Assembly: GCA_052273625.1 (NCBI GenBank)
Contig: DAVZHW010000040.1
Span: forward strand, 1-15,478
Length of the DNA: 15,478 nucleotides
Reading direction: 5' to 3'
From: Fimenecus sp052273625
GTDB lineage: Bacteria > Bacillota > Clostridia > Oscillospirales > Acutalibacteraceae
Below the pieces are notes generated by a model. It was given only the letters and a program-made list of their open reading frames with translations, did not search any database and was not told the origin of the DNA. The translations under genes and the position numbers were made by a program. The number at the start of each line of letters is the position of its first letter. Position 1 is the first letter of the stretch. Shown here one piece after another: positions 13,508 through 15,478 of the stretch.

Positions 13508-14221
13508 ATGAATATACACAAATATATTGAATTGTTGAGATTTTATTTAATAGAGAAGATTGATGATATTCATCAATCTCTTGAAAAAACATTAAAAGAT
13601 GAAATTGATGATATAATTAAATCTATTTTATCGTCAATCCTTGCACTATTCATTTCAATTGAGTTTATAGAGATTGAAGGTGTATGGGGTTCGTTGTTTA
13701 AAATCGTGTTGACAGTTTCAATCTATCTATTAATGCGATATATTATATTGGCTAAGATATATCGTAAGGTTAAAACAAAAAAGGAAATTAAAGAAGCAGA
13801 TGGCGTATTTTTAACTCCTGTTGAAGCTAAAAGACTTATTGATAAATTTGATCATATAGCATGTGATAGTTTGTTATTGGCATGGGATTTTTTGGATAAG
13901 AGTAAAAAAATAAAAAGCGGTCGCGAACACGAAAAATCATTTTGTATAATTGAAGCTTTTTATTATTACAAAAAGTCACTTGACATTGTATTCTTGATTA
14001 TATATAATTCGAAATCGTGTATAAACAATGAAAGAAAAAAGGATGGGATTTCGAAATATAGATTATCAAATGTATATAATTCATTGAGTGACATAAACGA
14101 TAATATTACTCAATATATGTGTTTAATCAATGTAGACACAAGTGAATTCGAACATGAGAAAAAACAATATGATAAAAAATTAAACACTATAAAAAAATAT
14201 CTTTCGTCACCAAACATTTAA
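13508..14221 (+). CDS. Unrecognised AT-rich cargo protein B, two transmembrane segments
   Basis: A 237-residue protein. I start it at the ATG at 13508, because GAAAGGTGGG (13491-13500) is spaced suitably; a GTG at 13496 would lie inside that site. An amphipathic N-terminal helix is followed by two membrane segments (about 37-55 and 62-86) and a cytosolic helical domain of about 140 residues, with LLLAWDFLDKSKKIKSGREH and CIIEAFYYYKKSLDIVFLII. Two membrane helices plus a helical soluble part is the layout of SLATT-type and other membrane effectors of defence systems, but no motif proves it. It shares AT-rich codon use, promoter and terminator with protein A. A 21-base inverted repeat (13558-13578) lies inside its 5' end. 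Confidence 0.6.
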   Translation: MNIHKYIELLRFYLIEKIDDIHQSLEKTLKDEIDDIIKSILSSILALFISIEFIEIEGVWGSLFKIVLTVSIYLLMRYIILAKIYRKVKTKKEIKEADGVFLTPVEAKRLIDKFDHIACDSLLLAWDFLDKSKKIKSGREHEKSFCIIEAFYYYKKSLDIVFLIIYNSKSCINNERKKDGISKYRLSNVYNSLSDINDNITQYMCLINVDTSEFEHEKKQYDKKLNTIKKYLSSPNI

Positions 14222-14231
14222 AATAAACTCT

Positions 14232-14270
14232 AAAACGTAGCTTTTGTGATTAAGAGCTACGTTTTTATTA
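14232..14270. terminator. Intrinsic terminator, probably bidirectional
   Basis: AAAACGTAGCT at 14232-14242 pairs with AGCTACGTTTT at 14255-14265 and is followed by a T-rich run. The opposite strand also reads T after the stem, so it may serve the AT-rich pair and the recombinase gene coming from the other side. Confidence 0.88.
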
Positions 14271-14354
14271 TTACAATTAAGTGCAGGAGATGAATGAAAG
14301 AATAAATACAATTAAAAAAATGATTTATGCTTGAAAATTTACTAATAAGCATTG

Positions 14355-15260
14355 TCATAATTTTATCTTATTACGTGGATGTTTCAAAGAAAGGATCTCC
14401 TTTTGTTTTGCCATAGCGACGTGGGTGTAAATCTGCGTTGTGGTAATAGAACTATGCCCGAGTATCTTTTGTATGTAACGTATATCCACATCTTCTTCGA
14501 GAAGAAGCGTAGCGAATGAATGTCTGAACATATGCGGAGTTATATGGCGGTCGTATCCTGCGGCGGTTGTGTATTTGTTTATCATTGCTCGGACGGATTG
14601 TTCAGAAAGACGATTGTGCAGCTTGTTTACAAAGAAAAAACCTGTTGCAGCTATCTCATTTGAAAATTCATTGTGATATGTTTTTAGTGCCTTTAGCACA
14701 TCAGGATTTTCAATCTGGATGATACGTTCCTTAGAACCCTTGCCGAATATTTTTAAAGTATGCTCGTCTAAATCTATTGCGTCAGGAGTAAGGGTGCAGA
14801 TCTCTGATACCCTTGCTCCTGTTGCAAATAAGATTTCAAGAACAGCTATATCTCTGACAGCGCATTTTTTGGAATAGTTTGTCCGACAGCTTTCCTTGTA
14901 GCTGTATGCGTTGGAAAGAATAGCTGTTATAACGTTAAACGGAATTGTCTTTGGCAGAACAACAGGCTCACGGAAAGATGTATCAATTTTATCAAATGGG
15001 TTGGCAATGATGACATCCTGCACCATAAGATAATGTGTGAACGCTTTGAGAGATGCGATTTTTCTTTTTGCGGTTTTTGGCTTGAATTTCTTGTGGATAT
15101 GTGATATGTATTCTCTGATGTATTCTATGGCGAACTCGTTATGCGAGAACTCAGAAAACTGTTGCAAGTCTGTCTTGTATGCTTTTGTGGTCTTGGAATT
15201 CAACGTTTTTTGTTCTGTGCAGTAGTTCAGATATGTGTAGATGTGATTTTGTAAGTCCAT
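14355..15260 (-). CDS. Xer-like tyrosine recombinase (integrase)
   Basis: A 301-residue recombinase on the minus strand. I start it at MDLQNHIYTYLNY (ATG at 15260), where AAAGGAG is correctly spaced; an upstream in-frame start would add 17 residues across the promoter. The N-terminal part (about 1-90) is a SAM-like core-binding domain. The catalytic domain shows R150 (ATGARVSEI), K174 (FGKGSKER), H243 and R246 (TPHMFRHSFA), H269 (LGHSS) and the nucleophile Y278 (QIYTHV), all in place. There is no extra arm-binding domain, so it resembles XerC/XerD and small element recombinases rather than lambda-type integrases. It may insert the element or only the AT-rich cargo, or invert nearby DNA. No attachment site could be identified. 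Confidence 0.93.
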   Translation of the reverse strand: MDLQNHIYTYLNYCTEQKTLNSKTTKAYKTDLQQFSEFSHNEFAIEYIREYISHIHKKFKPKTAKRKIASLKAFTHYLMVQDVIIANPFDKIDTSFREPVVLPKTIPFNVITAILSNAYSYKESCRTNYSKKCAVRDIAVLEILFATGARVSEICTLTPDAIDLDEHTLKIFGKGSKERIIQIENPDVLKALKTYHNEFSNEIAATGFFFVNKLHNRLSEQSVRAMINKYTTAAGYDRHITPHMFRHSFATLLLEEDVDIRYIQKILGHSSITTTQIYTHVAMAKQKEILSLKHPRNKIKL

Positions 15261-15273
15261 GATGGTGCTCCTT

Positions 15274-15310
15274 TGCTTCAAGTGTTTTGATTTTATTATA
15301 TCTTGAAGCA
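15274..15310. repeat. Inverted repeat around the recombinase promoter, possible operator
   Basis: TGCTTCAAG at 15274-15282 and CTTGAAGCA at 15302-15310 are perfect inverted copies with a 19-base spacer that contains the -10 box of the recombinase gene. A repressor or the recombinase itself could bind here. Confidence 0.65.
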
Positions 15311-15323
15311 CGGGTTATGTCTA
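15295..15323 (-). promoter_or_regulatory. Promoter of the recombinase gene
   Basis: Read on the minus strand: TAGACA (15323-15318), 17 bases, TATAAT (15300-15295). The start codon is 34 bases beyond the -10. Confidence 0.65.
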
Positions 15324-15380
15324 TTTGTATATTTTGTGGGAGATATTTTTGTGGATGTTGATATTTTTTGAATGTATGTG

Positions 15381-15409
15381 TTGAAATTTAATTAATGTTG
15401 GTGTATAAT
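15381..15409 (+). promoter_or_regulatory. Promoter of the gene at the right edge
   Basis: TTGAAA at 15381-15386 and TATAAT at 15404-15409 are 17 bases apart, about 45 bases before an ATG with a good ribosome binding site. Confidence 0.7.
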
Positions 15410-15453
15410 GGTTATAAACATTAGATAATAGTGAATTATCGGAGGGTTACAAG

Positions 15454-15478
15454 ATGATATTTTTATGTTTTTCCAGTA
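15454..15478 (+). CDS. Start of a further gene, cut by the window edge
   Basis: GGAGGG at 15441-15446 precedes an ATG at 15454. Only eight codons (MIFLCFSS) are visible, enough to see a hydrophobic start but not to name a product. It is divergent from the recombinase gene and has its own promoter. Confidence 0.45.

Noticed and set aside
14374..15360. GTGGATGTT at 14374 and 15352 as attachment-site direct repeats of the recombinase
   Set aside because: Only nine bases, one copy inside the coding sequence; likely chance in T/G-rich DNA.
1..15478. CRISPR arrays, tRNA or rRNA genes
   Set aside because: No regularly spaced direct repeats and no tRNA- or rRNA-like sequence were seen on either strand.

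Overview
The window looks like part of a degenerate conjugative or mobilizable element from a Gram-positive gut Clostridia genome, most likely Ruminococcus or a related Oscillospiraceae genus. This rests on the strong AGGAGG-type ribosome binding sites, the TTG/GTG starts, and the set of genes: PrgI-family protein, VirB4 ATPase, ArdA-like antirestriction proteins, and a small family I recall as DUF6103. These are typical of Firmicutes integrative conjugative elements of the Tn1549/CTn type. The genus is an inference from gene types and codon style, not a search result.

Layout on the + strand. Positions 2-4902 hold a type IV secretion (conjugation) segment: a VirB6/TrbL-like membrane protein cut by the window edge, a PrgI-family membrane protein, a conserved cytosolic protein with a TTG start, a two-part accessory protein and the VirB4 ATPase. 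A Phd/YefM plus RelE/ParE-type toxin-antitoxin cassette, with its own promoter and terminator, sits between the PrgI gene and the rest. The toxin frame appears broken by one extra T. An IS3-family insertion sequence (about 5079-6385) with a perfect-consensus promoter and an A AAA AAG frameshift site follows. After it come a 23-bp perfect hairpin and the C-terminal remnant of an unrelated gene.

Positions 6797-11974 hold the accessory (cargo and establishment) operon: a small helix-hairpin-helix protein, a membrane-anchored protein resembling the N-terminus of the conjugation peptidoglycan hydrolase but lacking the hydrolase domain, an unrecognised 58-aa gene, an ArdA-like protein, a protein ending in a beta-clamp-binding-like QLTLF, a Fic toxin with its VbhA-like antitoxin (own promoter and terminator), a small DUF6103-like protein, and a 539-aa protein that reads as two tandem ArdA-like units plus a third domain. 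A 347-base gene-free stretch rich in inverted repeats (11975-12321) precedes a ribbon-helix-helix protein and is the best candidate for an origin of transfer. The relaxase gene expected next is absent.

In its place, from about 12727, lies a visibly AT-rich two-gene unit with an extended -10 promoter and a strong terminator. It encodes an unrecognised basic protein and a two-transmembrane protein with a helical cytosolic tail. I regard it as the best candidate in the window for an undescribed defence or toxin-like module. On the - strand follows a Xer-like tyrosine recombinase (14355-15260) with an inverted repeat around its promoter. The window ends with the start of one more + strand gene behind a good promoter.

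How the parts would work together: the left segment builds the mating channel and powers it. The middle operon would protect incoming DNA (ArdA-like proteins) and stabilise the element (two toxin-antitoxin cassettes). The oriT/ribbon-helix-helix region would prepare DNA for transfer. Loss of the relaxase, the hydrolase domain and one toxin frame suggests that this copy is decaying or depends on helpers.
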